Made by a program: the position numbers and the translations under genes. 64,000 nt of DNA from Candidatus Tumulicola sp. (GTDB taxonomy: Bacteria > Vulcanimicrobiota > Vulcanimicrobiia > Vulcanimicrobiales > Vulcanimicrobiaceae): positions 1-64,000 of the forward strand of contig DASXDT010000006.1 of the NCBI GenBank assembly GCA_036490475.1, given 5' to 3'. Positions 52,715 through 61,524 of the stretch are shown one piece after another. The notes under the pieces are model-generated. The model was not told the origin of the DNA. It saw nothing but the letters and a program-made list of their open reading frames with translations, and searched no databases. How positions within the stretch are numbered: the stretch's first letter is position 1; each line of letters starts with the position of its first letter.

Positions 52715-54148
52715 ATGGAACCCGCCGTACGCAAACGCACGAAAATCGTCGCGACCATCGGACCGGCGTCACGCGAACCGGCGATCATGCGCTCGTTGTT
52801 CGTCAGCGGCGCCAACGTGCTGCGATTAAATTTCTCGCACGGCCGCCCGGAAGAGCACGCCGAGGTGATTCGAGATGCGCGCGCCATCGCCGCCGATTTG
52901 GGCATGCAAATTGCGCTGCTGCAAGATTTGCCCGGACCGAAAGTCCGAACCGGACCGTTGGCAGACGGCGTCGCTTCGGTGCGTCTCGAAAAAGGTGCGC
53001 CGTTCGTCGTCACCATCGAGAGCATTCCCGGCACGGCCGAACGCGTGTCGACCACCTATCAAGACTTGCCGGCCGACGTTACCGTCGGCAACCGGCTGTA
53101 TCTGCAAGACGGCGTCATCGTTCTTCGAATCGTTGCGAAAACTGCAACCGAAATCGAAACGATCGTCGAGTTCGGCGGCTCTCTGCGTTCCAGCCAAGGC
53201 ATCAACTATCCGGACGGCACGCTCAACGTACCGTCGGTCACGCAGCGCGATCTCGACTATCTCGAATTCGGTCTGCAGCAAGGAGTCGACTTCGTCGCGC
53301 TGTCGTTCGTTCGCAGCGCGGCCGACGTCGCACGCGCCCGGGCATTCATGGCCGAGCGCGGCAAACGAGTGCCGATCATCGCCAAGATCGAAAAACACGA
53401 AGCGCTCGACGATCTCGCCAATATCATTCGCGCGGCAGACGGCATCATGGTAGCGCGCGGCGATCTCGGTATCGAGATACCGATCGAAACCGTGCCCGGC
53501 GTGCAGAAGCGTATCATCGCCGAGTGCAATCGCGCCAGCAAACCGGTCGTCACCGCCACGCAAATGCTTGAATCGATGATCGGTGCACCGCGGCCGACGC
53601 GTGCCGAAGCGAGCGATGTCGCCAATGCGATTCTGGATGGAACCGATGCCGTGATGCTATCCGGTGAAACTGCGATCGGGCTGTACCCGACCGAAGCCGT
53701 ACGCACGATGGCGGAAATCGCACGCGAAGCCGAACGCGGCTATCCGCACGCGACCTTGCGCGACCGGCGCCTAGAAGACATGGAACCCACGGTCGCCGCG
53801 TCGCTAGCCGAAGCTGCAACGCGCGCCAGCGCGGAACTGAACATCCCGTATATCGTCACCGGAACGACGACCGGCAACACGGCACATCAAATCGCCGCCT
53901 TTCGTCCGCAGGCGCGGATCATCGCGCTCACGCCCGATCCGACCGTCGCGCGCCGGCTCGCACTGCTGTGGGGCACCGAGTCGTTGATCATCGATACGTA
54001 CAGCTCGTTCGACGTACTGCTCTACATGACCGAACGCGAGATGTTGCGCGAAGGATTAGTCAGTACGGGCGATTTTATTGCGTTTACGACCGGCATGCCG
54101 GTCGGCGCGGGCGGCACGAACGTTCTCAAGATCCATCAGATCGCCTGA
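52715..54148 (+). CDS. pyk: Pyruvate kinase
   Basis: A 477-residue glycolytic enzyme converting PEP and ADP to pyruvate and ATP. Motifs are the N-terminal KRTKIVATIGPASRE, RLNFSHGRPEEH, the catalytic Lys region PIIAKIEKHEALDDL, the metal site IMVARGDLGIEIP and KPVVTATQMLESMI. The C-terminal allosteric domain ends at TGGMPVGAGGTN-like residues. The ATG at 52715 is the first that matches the family start. Its last 93 bp overlap the convergent recN gene. Confidence 0.96.
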   Translation: MEPAVRKRTKIVATIGPASREPAIMRSLFVSGANVLRLNFSHGRPEEHAEVIRDARAIAADLGMQIALLQDLPGPKVRTGPLADGVASVRLEKGAPFVVTIESIPGTAERVSTTYQDLPADVTVGNRLYLQDGVIVLRIVAKTATEIETIVEFGGSLRSSQGINYPDGTLNVPSVTQRDLDYLEFGLQQGVDFVALSFVRSAADVARARAFMAERGKRVPIIAKIEKHEALDDLANIIRAADGIMVARGDLGIEIPIETVPGVQKRIIAECNRASKPVVTATQMLESMIGAPRPTRAEASDVANAILDGTDAVMLSGETAIGLYPTEAVRTMAEIAREAERGYPHATLRDRRLEDMEPTVAASLAEAATRASAELNIPYIVTGTTTGNTAHQIAAFRPQARIIALTPDPTVARRLALLWGTESLIIDTYSSFDVLLYMTEREMLREGLVSTGDFIAFTTGMPVGAGGTNVLKIHQIA

Positions 54149-55816
54149 ACGGACGCCGGTAAGCAGCGTGCCCGCGTGCGCCAACGCTGCGTCGTGCGTT
54201 TCCCCCGAGAGCATTCGCGCCAACTCGGCGATGCGTTGCTCGTCGCTGGAAAGTTCTTCGACGGTGATTTCGGTGCGGCCACGCGTTTCATGTTTGCGTA
54301 ACGCGTAATGCCGGCCGGCCCAGGCCGCCAACTGTGCCAAGTGGGTGACGCAAACGACCTGTCCTCCGCGCGCCAATCGCCCGATGCGCGCGCCTACCGC
54401 GCCGCCGGTCGCACCGCCGATGCCGGCGTCGATTTCATCGAAGATCAATGCCGCCGTTGCATCCCGCTCGGCGGCCAACGCTGCGATCATCGCGAGTAGC
54501 ACGCGCGAACGTTCGCCACCGGACGCGATGCGGGCGAGCGGCCGCGGCGTTTCGCCCACATTGGCGGCGAAGAGCAGTTCGGCGCGTTCGGCTCCGCGAA
54601 CGCCGGGTTCATCCAGCGCACGCAGCGCCACCTCGATCGAACCGGATGCGAGCGCGAGGTCGGCAAATTCGTCCTTCACATTGCGTGCGAGTCGGGTAGC
54701 CGCATCGCGCCGAAGCTGCGAAAGCGTCGCGGCAACTGCGACCGCTTCGCGCGATAGCGTCACGATCCGTTCGCGCAGTTGGGTGGCGCCCGCGCCGCCT
54801 TTTTCGTAGCCGTCGAGCGTGTCTCGCGCGGAACGCGCGCGTTCCAATACGGCATCCAGCGTTCCACCGTATTTTCGCTTGAGCCGTTCGAGCTCGTCTA
54901 AACGCTCTTCGATGCGTTCGAGCTCTTCCGGATCGCCTTCGCCGTCGTCTCGCACCGCGCTCACGTCGCCGGCTAAATCGGTCGCGTCGGCTTGCAATGC
55001 ATTCGCACGCGTAACCAGCGTTTCGAAGCGTTCGCCGTAGGTAGCGAACGGCGACAGCGCTGCGACGGCATCGCCGATCGAATCGGACGCTCCGCCGTCG
55101 CCCGACCCTAACCGCGCGGCAGCCGTCGCGAGCGCTTCATCGATACGTCGCGCGTCCAGCAGATATCGCTGTCGCTCGTGCGCGCGATCGTCCTCACCGA
55201 GTTGCGGAGCGGCGCGTTCGATTTCGTCGATGGCGTAGCGCGCATCTTCGAGCGCGCGCGCGATTTCGCGCGCGTCGGTTTCGAAGCGTTCGAGCCGCCG
55301 CAATGCAACGTCACGCTCGCCGATGATACGCGCGAGGCGTTCCCGCGCCGCCAGCGCATCGGGTCCGGCAAAACGGTCGAGCAAATCTTCGTGATATGCC
55401 GGCGAGAGCAGACGCTGGGCTTCGTGCTGACCGACGATCTCTGCAATCGTCGCGCCGATCTCGCGAACGACCGCGGCCGTCGCCGTGCGCCCGTTCAGGC
55501 GCACGCTACTGCGGCCACCGGAACCGGCTTCGCGTTCGATCGTCGCGTCCTCATCGGGATCGAGTTCGAAACCGCCGGTCGCCAATTGCGCGCGCAGTTC
55601 GGGAGTCGGATCGAAGCGCAACGTTACGAGCGTTCGTGCCCCGGCACGTCCCAGCGCATCGCCCGGTCCGCGCGCACCCAACGCAAAGTCGAGCGCGGCC
55701 AGCAGCATAGTCTTTCCGGAACCGGTTTCTCCGGTGAAAATCGTCGCGCCGCTCGAGAAATCGACCGCCGCACTGGCGATCAGACCGAAGTTTTCAATTT
55801 CCAGACGCCGCAACAT
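54056..55816 (-). CDS. recN: DNA repair protein RecN
   Basis: A 586-residue SMC-like ATPase for double-strand-break repair. Walker A is FTGETGSGKTMLLAAL (about residues 30-45), coiled coils fill the centre, and the C-terminal half has the signature IASGGERSRVLLAMIA and Walker B ALIFDEIDAGIGG, then VTHLAQLAAW. The usual family end is near SGETHDAALAHAGTLL; about 30 extra residues follow, almost all translated antisense to the end of pyk. Confidence 0.93.
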   Translation of the reverse strand: MLRRLEIENFGLIASAAVDFSSGATIFTGETGSGKTMLLAALDFALGARGPGDALGRAGARTLVTLRFDPTPELRAQLATGGFELDPDEDATIEREAGSGGRSSVRLNGRTATAAVVREIGATIAEIVGQHEAQRLLSPAYHEDLLDRFAGPDALAARERLARIIGERDVALRRLERFETDAREIARALEDARYAIDEIERAAPQLGEDDRAHERQRYLLDARRIDEALATAAARLGSGDGGASDSIGDAVAALSPFATYGERFETLVTRANALQADATDLAGDVSAVRDDGEGDPEELERIEERLDELERLKRKYGGTLDAVLERARSARDTLDGYEKGGAGATQLRERIVTLSREAVAVAATLSQLRRDAATRLARNVKDEFADLALASGSIEVALRALDEPGVRGAERAELLFAANVGETPRPLARIASGGERSRVLLAMIAALAAERDATAALIFDEIDAGIGGATGGAVGARIGRLARGGQVVCVTHLAQLAAWAGRHYALRKHETRGRTEITVEELSSDEQRIAELARMLSGETHDAALAHAGTLLTGVRSGDLMDLENVRAARADRHAGRKRNKIARTD

Positions 55817-55828
55817 GCGTCGATCTCG

Positions 55829-56704
55829 CTACCGGCGCGAGCTTTTGATCGAAACGCCCCACAACATTTTTTCTTCGAGGCGCTCGAAGAAGCGTAGCGG
55901 CGCGAGACGCGCGAAGCGCACGCTCTTCGGGTGGCGGCGCACGAGAACGCTGGTGCCCGGCTCCACGTCGGACAGGACGTCGCCGTCGCATTCGAGATGC
56001 GCTTGCGCGATTTCGGAATCGCACGAAATCTCTACGTGCGAGCGGCTAGGCACGATCAACGGCCGTGAAAATAGCGTGTGCGGTAACAACGGCGCAACGC
56101 CGAAGGCCTCGACCCGTGGTGAAATCAACGAGCCGCCCGCAGACAAGAAATACGCCGTCGAGCCGGTCGGTGTCGCCACGCAGATACCGTCGGCAGGAAT
56201 GCTGACGATCGTTTCGCCGTCGAAGCGCAGTCCGAAAGGAACGACTCGCGAGACCTCACCTTTGCGCACCACCACGTCGTTGAGGGCGAAATACGACCGT
56301 TCGGCGTAGGACGCTTCGAGTGCGAGACGCTCTTCCAGGTACAATCCGCGCTCGACGGCCGCCGGCAGATCGTCGATGGCCGGATCGTCGGCGTCGAACT
56401 CCGTCAAAAAGCCGAGACGCCCGGTATTGATTCCTAACACCGGCGTATCGTGCACGATCGCGCGGCGGGCCGCGCGTAGCAGCGTGCCGTCGCCGCCGAC
56501 CGTTATCAGCAGTGCCGCGTCTTGCGGATCGCCGTCATCCGGCGCGAATCCAAGTTCGCCGTGCCGTTCGTTCGAAAGCGTTACGGCGAAACCGTGTGCG
56601 CGAAAATCTGATGCCACACGAGCTGCGATAACGCGCGCGTGTTCGCGCGCGACGTCGACGTACAACGCGACGAGTTTCCGCTCGACCGACAGCATGCGAT
56701 TCAC
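55829..56704 (-). CDS. nadK: NAD kinase
   Basis: A 291-residue enzyme phosphorylating NAD to NADP. Conserved pieces are the GGDGTLLRAARRA loop (about residues 69-81), NTGRLGFLTEFD (about 94-105), NDVVVRKGEVSRVV and GICVATPTGSTAYFLSAGG. The start overlaps the tlyA stop by 4 bp, and recN follows 12 bp downstream: the familiar tlyA-nadK-recN order. Confidence 0.95.
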   Translation of the reverse strand: MNRMLSVERKLVALYVDVAREHARVIAARVASDFRAHGFAVTLSNERHGELGFAPDDGDPQDAALLITVGGDGTLLRAARRAIVHDTPVLGINTGRLGFLTEFDADDPAIDDLPAAVERGLYLEERLALEASYAERSYFALNDVVVRKGEVSRVVPFGLRFDGETIVSIPADGICVATPTGSTAYFLSAGGSLISPRVEAFGVAPLLPHTLFSRPLIVPSRSHVEISCDSEIAQAHLECDGDVLSDVEPGTSVLVRRHPKSVRFARLAPLRFFERLEEKMLWGVSIKSSRR

Positions 56705-57510
56705 TCCAGCGGTGCTCCCGATACGATACGGTCGACGTCATCTTCTGCGAAGGGCGTACCGTCGAGACGCACGCGCATGAAGAACTCACGATTCCCGGCC
56801 GGTCCAAGGAGCGGCGACGCGACCAAGGCAACCGGAACGAGTCGAAGCTGGACGATAGCATCGCGCGTTTCGAACAGCACCGCGCGATGCACCGCCGGAT
56901 CGCGTACGACGCCGCCCGAACCGAGCCGGTCGCGGCCTGCTTCGAACTGCGGCTTGACCAAACAGACGGCATCGGCTCCGGCGCGCAGCTCGCGAGCGGC
57001 TCGTTTGAGGATCGTGCGAATCGAAATGAACGATGCGTCGACCACGATGAGGTCGAAACCGCCGTCGAACGCATCGTCCGGGAGCAAGCGAAAGTTCGTG
57101 CGCTCCATGACGGTCACGCGCGGATCGCCGCGTAAGCGCCAGTCGAGTTGGCCGTATCCGACATCCACTGACGTCACATGGGTGGCACCGCGCTGCAGCA
57201 GGCAGTCGGTAAACCCGCCGGTCGACGCGCCGACATCGAGCGCCTGCGCGCCGCGCACGTCGAGTTCGAACGCCTCGAGCGCGGCTTCGAGTTTTTCGCC
57301 GCCGCGGCTGACGTAGCGCCGGGGGTGCTCGATCTCGATGGCGGCATCGGCCGGCGTCGGATGACCGGCTTTGGTCGCCACCGCACCGTCGACCCGCACG
57401 CGAGCTTCCATAATGAGACTGCGCGCCTGCGAGCGCGTCATGCCCGTACGTTCCGACACTGCGGCATCGAGTCGTGTCCGCGCCGGCCGGCTCGCGGCCT
57501 TATCCGGCAG
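56701..57510 (-). CDS. tlyA: TlyA family rRNA 2'-O-methyltransferase / hemolysin-like
   Basis: An S4 domain plus a Rossmann-like methyltransferase of the FtsJ type: RYVSRGGEKLEAALEAF, the SAM motif LDVGASTGGFTDCLLQRG, KPQFEAGRD. The S4 domain begins RTRLDAAVSERTGMTRSQA, which lies partly upstream of the first ordinary start (GTG 57459). A CTG at 57510, 4 nt after AGGAG, would give 269 residues and the full S4 domain, so I prefer it; the GTG form has 252 residues. TlyA methylates cytidines in 16S/23S rRNA in mycobacteria. Confidence 0.9.
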   Translation of the reverse strand: MPDKAASRPARTRLDAAVSERTGMTRSQARSLIMEARVRVDGAVATKAGHPTPADAAIEIEHPRRYVSRGGEKLEAALEAFELDVRGAQALDVGASTGGFTDCLLQRGATHVTSVDVGYGQLDWRLRGDPRVTVMERTNFRLLPDDAFDGGFDLIVVDASFISIRTILKRAARELRAGADAVCLVKPQFEAGRDRLGSGGVVRDPAVHRAVLFETRDAIVQLRLVPVALVASPLLGPAGNREFFMRVRLDGTPFAEDDVDRIVSGAPLE

Positions 57511-57709
57511 ACGGCTCCTCTCGTCCGGCCCGGTCGATCTGCTCTTGCGCGCTCTTGAGCAACGTTTCGCATTCGCGCGACAACGTTTTGCCTTCTTTGA
57601 ACAGTTCGGTCGCCCGCTGCAGCTCGACCGTGCCGGACTCGAGCTGTTTCACGATCGCATCGATTCGTGCGAGCTTTGCTTCAAACGTTTCGGGCAGCGC
57701 GTCAGCCAT
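57500..57709 (-). CDS. xseB: Exodeoxyribonuclease VII small subunit
   Basis: A 69-residue helical protein with the XseB pattern: ETFEAKLARIDAIVKQLESG (residues 7-26) and LFKEGKTLSRECETLL. It assembles with XseA to form exonuclease VII. It overlaps the xseA stop by 8 bp. Confidence 0.93.
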   Translation of the reverse strand: MADALPETFEAKLARIDAIVKQLESGTVELQRATELFKEGKTLSRECETLLKSAQEQIDRAGREEPSAG

Positions 57710-59051
57710 CGTCGTTCACCGCTTCCACGCGCGCGGCGAGGGTTCCGCGTTCTAACCGCGCGACGATCGCATCGCCGGGGCGCAGCGAAGACGCGTCGCG
57801 AACCGCCCGCCCCCCGGCGCTCACAATGGCGTAGCCGCGCGTCAGCGGCGCCAGCGGATCGCATACGGCCAGCGCGGCGAACGCATTCTGGAGCCGCATC
57901 GCGGCAGCATTAGAACGGCGATCACCGGCGCGATTCAGCGCGCTTTCGCTGTCGGCCAGCCTTCGCACGCTTGCGCTGAGTTGCCCGCGTATGGCCGAAT
58001 CGAGGCGGGCGCTTAATCTAAAAGTTCGCGCGCTGTTGTCAACTAGGACCTGGCGCGGGCTGAGCCGCTCGAGCCTAGCGTCCATTTCCGAAAACGATGC
58101 GCGTTTAGATTCGATGATGCGCAGCACAGCGCGTTCCCCCTGAAACGAACGCGTCTCAATCCATTGAAAGTGGCGTGCCACGATCTCGCGCAACGCGCTC
58201 TCAAGATTCTGAATTCGACGGGTGAGGGTGTCCTGAGCCAACAGCCACGCATGCGCGATGAAGGCAGCCGCCTTCGAAGGTGTCCCGAAGACGCGGTCGG
58301 CCACCTCGTCTGCTAGATGACGATCCGGCTCATGGCCAATCGCCGTTATCACCGGAACGCGCGCTCGAAGGATGGCTCGGACGACTGGTTCGAGATTGAA
58401 AGGGAACAAGTCGGCGTACGTTCCACCGCCGCGCGCCAAGACGATTGCATCGATGTCATACGAACCGGCGCGATCCAACGCGTCGGCAATGTCGATTTCA
58501 GCGCCCTCGCCCTGCACGCGCGTCTCAACCAGCACAACTCGCACGGCGGGAACTTCCTCGCGCAAGGTCTTTAGGAAGTCTTGGGCTCCTTTACCATCCT
58601 TGGCCGTTACTAGGGCAACCCGGCGGATCGGCAGCGCAATTGCACGCTTGCGTTCGTCCTCGAATAGACCTTCGTCGATAAACTTTTTCTTTAGGCGCTC
58701 GTAGCGTAAGAATAGTTCGCCCAAACCTGTCAGCTCGATGGACTCGACGTCTAGGCTGAATGCGCCCCGATCGCGGTAGATTCCGAGTTTACCCACGACG
58801 ATGACCGAATCGCCGTTCTTGATATCCGGTAATTTGAGCCGAACGCTGCTCCAGGCGACGCAGGAGATAATCGCGCGATTTTCTTTTAAGTCAAAGCGCA
58901 AAGCTCCGTCGCGCGATACCTTTACCTCAGAAACCTCTCCTCTAACGCCAATAGGATTGAACCACGGTCGATCGTTGAACCATTTAGCGATGTAATTGAC
59001 GATCTCTCCGACGGTGCGAACCGGATAGTCGCGTTCGCCGTTCTCGATCAC
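57702..59051 (-). CDS. xseA: Exodeoxyribonuclease VII large subunit
   Basis: A 449-residue single-strand-specific exonuclease. An N-terminal OB fold (TVGEIVNYIAKWF, VRGEVSEVKVSRDGALRFDLKE in part) precedes the catalytic domain with VALVTAKDGKGAQDFLKTL, ARGGGTYADLFPFN and TAIGHEPDRHLADEVAD, then a long coiled coil. The GTG at 59051 overlaps the PBP1A stop as GTGA. An open frame continues upstream, but it lies inside the PBP gene. Confidence 0.94.
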   Translation of the reverse strand: MIENGERDYPVRTVGEIVNYIAKWFNDRPWFNPIGVRGEVSEVKVSRDGALRFDLKENRAIISCVAWSSVRLKLPDIKNGDSVIVVGKLGIYRDRGAFSLDVESIELTGLGELFLRYERLKKKFIDEGLFEDERKRAIALPIRRVALVTAKDGKGAQDFLKTLREEVPAVRVVLVETRVQGEGAEIDIADALDRAGSYDIDAIVLARGGGTYADLFPFNLEPVVRAILRARVPVITAIGHEPDRHLADEVADRVFGTPSKAAAFIAHAWLLAQDTLTRRIQNLESALREIVARHFQWIETRSFQGERAVLRIIESKRASFSEMDARLERLSPRQVLVDNSARTFRLSARLDSAIRGQLSASVRRLADSESALNRAGDRRSNAAAMRLQNAFAALAVCDPLAPLTRGYAIVSAGGRAVRDASSLRPGDAIVARLERGTLAARVEAVNDDG

Positions 59052-61114
59052 GGCGAAGGCGACATCTGCGGAGCTTCGGTTGCGCGATCGATCGGCGATA
59101 GTGACGGCAGCGGCGCTTCGGTTGCGCGAGGATCGAGCGTGGCATACGGCGCGGCTTCGCCGTTGGACGCATCTTCGACGCTGCCACACGACGGTTCGGT
59201 TCCGCGAAGGTAATATTCGTAGCCGCCGCCGCATCCGGCCGACTTCGCGAGCTCATCGGTGGGGACGGTGAAATCGTGCGGAGGCGTTGTCGCCAAAGCG
59301 GCTTTCATAAAACGCGCCCATATACGCGCCGGCACGTTGCCGCCGTACGATTCGTTCATTTGCGTATAGTCGTCGTTGCCGAGCCACACAGCGGTGACGA
59401 GATCCGGCGTGAAACCGACGAACCACGCGTCTCGGAAGTTCGAGGTCGTTCCGGTCTTGCCGGCGGCCGGCCGGCCGATGATCGCGTTCGGATAGCCCGT
59501 GCCCTTGTTGATTACGTCCTCCAACATCGAGGTAACGATGTAGGCGGTCCCGGCGCTCACTACGTCGGTGGCTTGCGGGTAGCGTTCGTCGAGCACGACG
59601 CTTCCCAACGAATCCTTGACGACACGAAACGGCGTCGGGTCGACGTGCAGACCTTGATTGGCGAGCGTCGAGTAGCCGCTGGCCTGATCCAATACCGAAA
59701 CCACCGACGAACCCAGCGCCAGCGACAAATTGGCGTCGAGTTGCGACGTGACACCCATACGGTGCGCGTATTCGATCACGCGATCGACACCGACGCGTTC
59801 GGCGAGTTTCACCGCAACGACGTTGCGCGACTGGGTCAGCGCGTAACGCAACGTGATGTCGCCCAAGTAGCGCCCGTCATCGTCGTACGGCGACCAACGC
59901 GTGCCGTCGCCCATCGGGTAACTGACCGGCGTGTCGGCGACCGTCGCAGAGGCCGGTATGCCGGAGTCGATCGCAGCGGTATACACGTATGCTTTGAAGG
60001 AGGAACCCGGCTGACGTTTTGCCTGCCACGCGCGGTTGAACTGATTTTTTAGCGAAAACCCCGTGCCGCCCACCATCGCGAGGATCTCTCCGGTCGACGG
60101 ACGGATCGCGACCAAGGCAGCTTGATGGGCGTCGATGCCGCTGCTCAGTGCTTGATTCACGCCCCAATCGATGGCGTCTTGCGCGGCACGCTGCATGCGC
60201 GGATCGAGCGTCGTGCTCACCTGCAATCCGCCTTGCTCGACGGCGTTGACGCCAAACGTTCGCTCGAGCTGCGCGATCGCGTACGTTGTGAAGTACGGAT
60301 ATGCGTAACTCTGTAAGCCCTCGACTCGCTGTGGAATAAGCTCGAGCGGCGCTTCATATGCGGATTCGGCTTGTTCCTGCGAGATGAAGCCACTCTCGGC
60401 CATGCGCTGCAGAACGTGCCGTTGGCGTTCGCGCGCGAGCTGCATATTGACGAACGGCGAATAGTCGGAAGGGGCTGCGACGACGCCGGCCAGCATGGCG
60501 GCTTGCTGCACGCTGACGCTGCGGATCGAGCGGCCAAAATACGTATGCGCCGCAGCATCGACGCCGTACGCGCCGGCGCCGAGATAAATGATGTTGAGAT
60601 AACGCTCGAGGATCTCGTCTTTGGTGTAGAAGCGCTCGATCTCCATCGCCAGCAGCGCTTCTTCGATCTTTCGCGAGAGGGTCGGTTCGTCGTTGAGAAA
60701 CAAGCGGCGCGCCAACTGTTGGGTGATGGTCGACGCACCCTGCATCTGCTGGTGCGTTAGATCGGCATACGCGGCGCGAACGATACCGCCGAAATCGACG
60801 CCGTGATGGCTGTAAAAATTATGGTCCTCGTTGGCGATGAACGCGTCGCGGGCGATTGCCGGAATTTGCGACAGCGGCGTCCAGACGCGATTCTCGCGAT
60901 AGACCGACGCAAGCGGCGTGCCGTCACGCGCGAACAAACGCGTGGCACTCGCGGGCTGATAGTCGGCCATGCGTCCGATATCGGGAAGATTGCGTGCGTA
61001 CGCCGCGACGATGCCGGCGATCGTGCCGGCAGCAAACAGCACGATCATCAACAGGGCGATCGCGGCTCCCCGCAGCAGCCCCCAAAAGCTCCGCCGTTTA
61101 CGGCGTTTCGGCAT
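59048..61114 (-). CDS. Penicillin-binding protein 1A (bifunctional transglycosylase/transpeptidase)
   Basis: A 688-residue class A PBP. A basic N-terminus and one membrane helix (about residues 15-38) precede the GT51 domain with catalytic Glu96 in NEDHNFYSHHGVDFGG and TITQQLARRLFL. The transpeptidase domain has the nucleophile in SSFK (371-374), SRN in TQSRNVVAVK, and KTGT in AAGKTGTTSNFRD. A Ser/Pro-rich tail follows. It polymerises and cross-links peptidoglycan. Overlaps nusB by 17 bp. Confidence 0.95.
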   Translation of the reverse strand: MPKRRKRRSFWGLLRGAAIALLMIVLFAAGTIAGIVAAYARNLPDIGRMADYQPASATRLFARDGTPLASVYRENRVWTPLSQIPAIARDAFIANEDHNFYSHHGVDFGGIVRAAYADLTHQQMQGASTITQQLARRLFLNDEPTLSRKIEEALLAMEIERFYTKDEILERYLNIIYLGAGAYGVDAAAHTYFGRSIRSVSVQQAAMLAGVVAAPSDYSPFVNMQLARERQRHVLQRMAESGFISQEQAESAYEAPLELIPQRVEGLQSYAYPYFTTYAIAQLERTFGVNAVEQGGLQVSTTLDPRMQRAAQDAIDWGVNQALSSGIDAHQAALVAIRPSTGEILAMVGGTGFSLKNQFNRAWQAKRQPGSSFKAYVYTAAIDSGIPASATVADTPVSYPMGDGTRWSPYDDDGRYLGDITLRYALTQSRNVVAVKLAERVGVDRVIEYAHRMGVTSQLDANLSLALGSSVVSVLDQASGYSTLANQGLHVDPTPFRVVKDSLGSVVLDERYPQATDVVSAGTAYIVTSMLEDVINKGTGYPNAIIGRPAAGKTGTTSNFRDAWFVGFTPDLVTAVWLGNDDYTQMNESYGGNVPARIWARFMKAALATTPPHDFTVPTDELAKSAGCGGGYEYYLRGTEPSCGSVEDASNGEAAPYATLDPRATEAPLPSLSPIDRATEAPQMSPSP

Positions 61115-61523
61115 CGACCCCGGCCGCGCGGTTGCGAGCGACCGCGTTGAGCACGCCGTTGACGAACTTGCCGGAATCCTCGGTCGAAAACCGTTTGGCC
61201 AGTTCGACGGCTTCGTTGATCGCAACGGCGGTCGGGATATCGGATCGGCACTCCAACTCGTAGGTGCCCATCTGAATCAGCAGACGATCGATGGCGGGCA
61301 ATCGGTCGATGGCCCAGCCTTCGAGCAGCGGTTGCACGATCGCATCAGCCCGGTCGCGAAAATCCAACGTTCCCAACACTAACTCACGAACGAAAATTCG
61401 GTGCTCGGCGTTCTCTCCGTCGTCGCCGACCTCGGACAACGCATCGGACGGATCGCGGCTGCCGATCTCAACCGAGTACAACGCTTTGAGGGCTTGCTCG
61501 CGCCCGATTCTCCGCGCCGGCAC
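61098..61523 (-). CDS. nusB: Transcription antitermination protein NusB
   Basis: A 141-residue all-helical RNA-binding factor that works with NusE in rRNA antitermination. Family pieces: RREQALKALYSVEIG-like start (IGREQALKALYSVEIG), RLPAIDRLLIQMGTYEL and the C-terminal AINEAVELAKRFSTEDSGKFVNGVL, read in part. It starts 1 bp after the accC stop. Confidence 0.93.
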   Translation of the reverse strand: MPARRIGREQALKALYSVEIGSRDPSDALSEVGDDGENAEHRIFVRELVLGTLDFRDRADAIVQPLLEGWAIDRLPAIDRLLIQMGTYELECRSDIPTAVAINEAVELAKRFSTEDSGKFVNGVLNAVARNRAAGVDAETP

Positions 61524-61524
61524 G

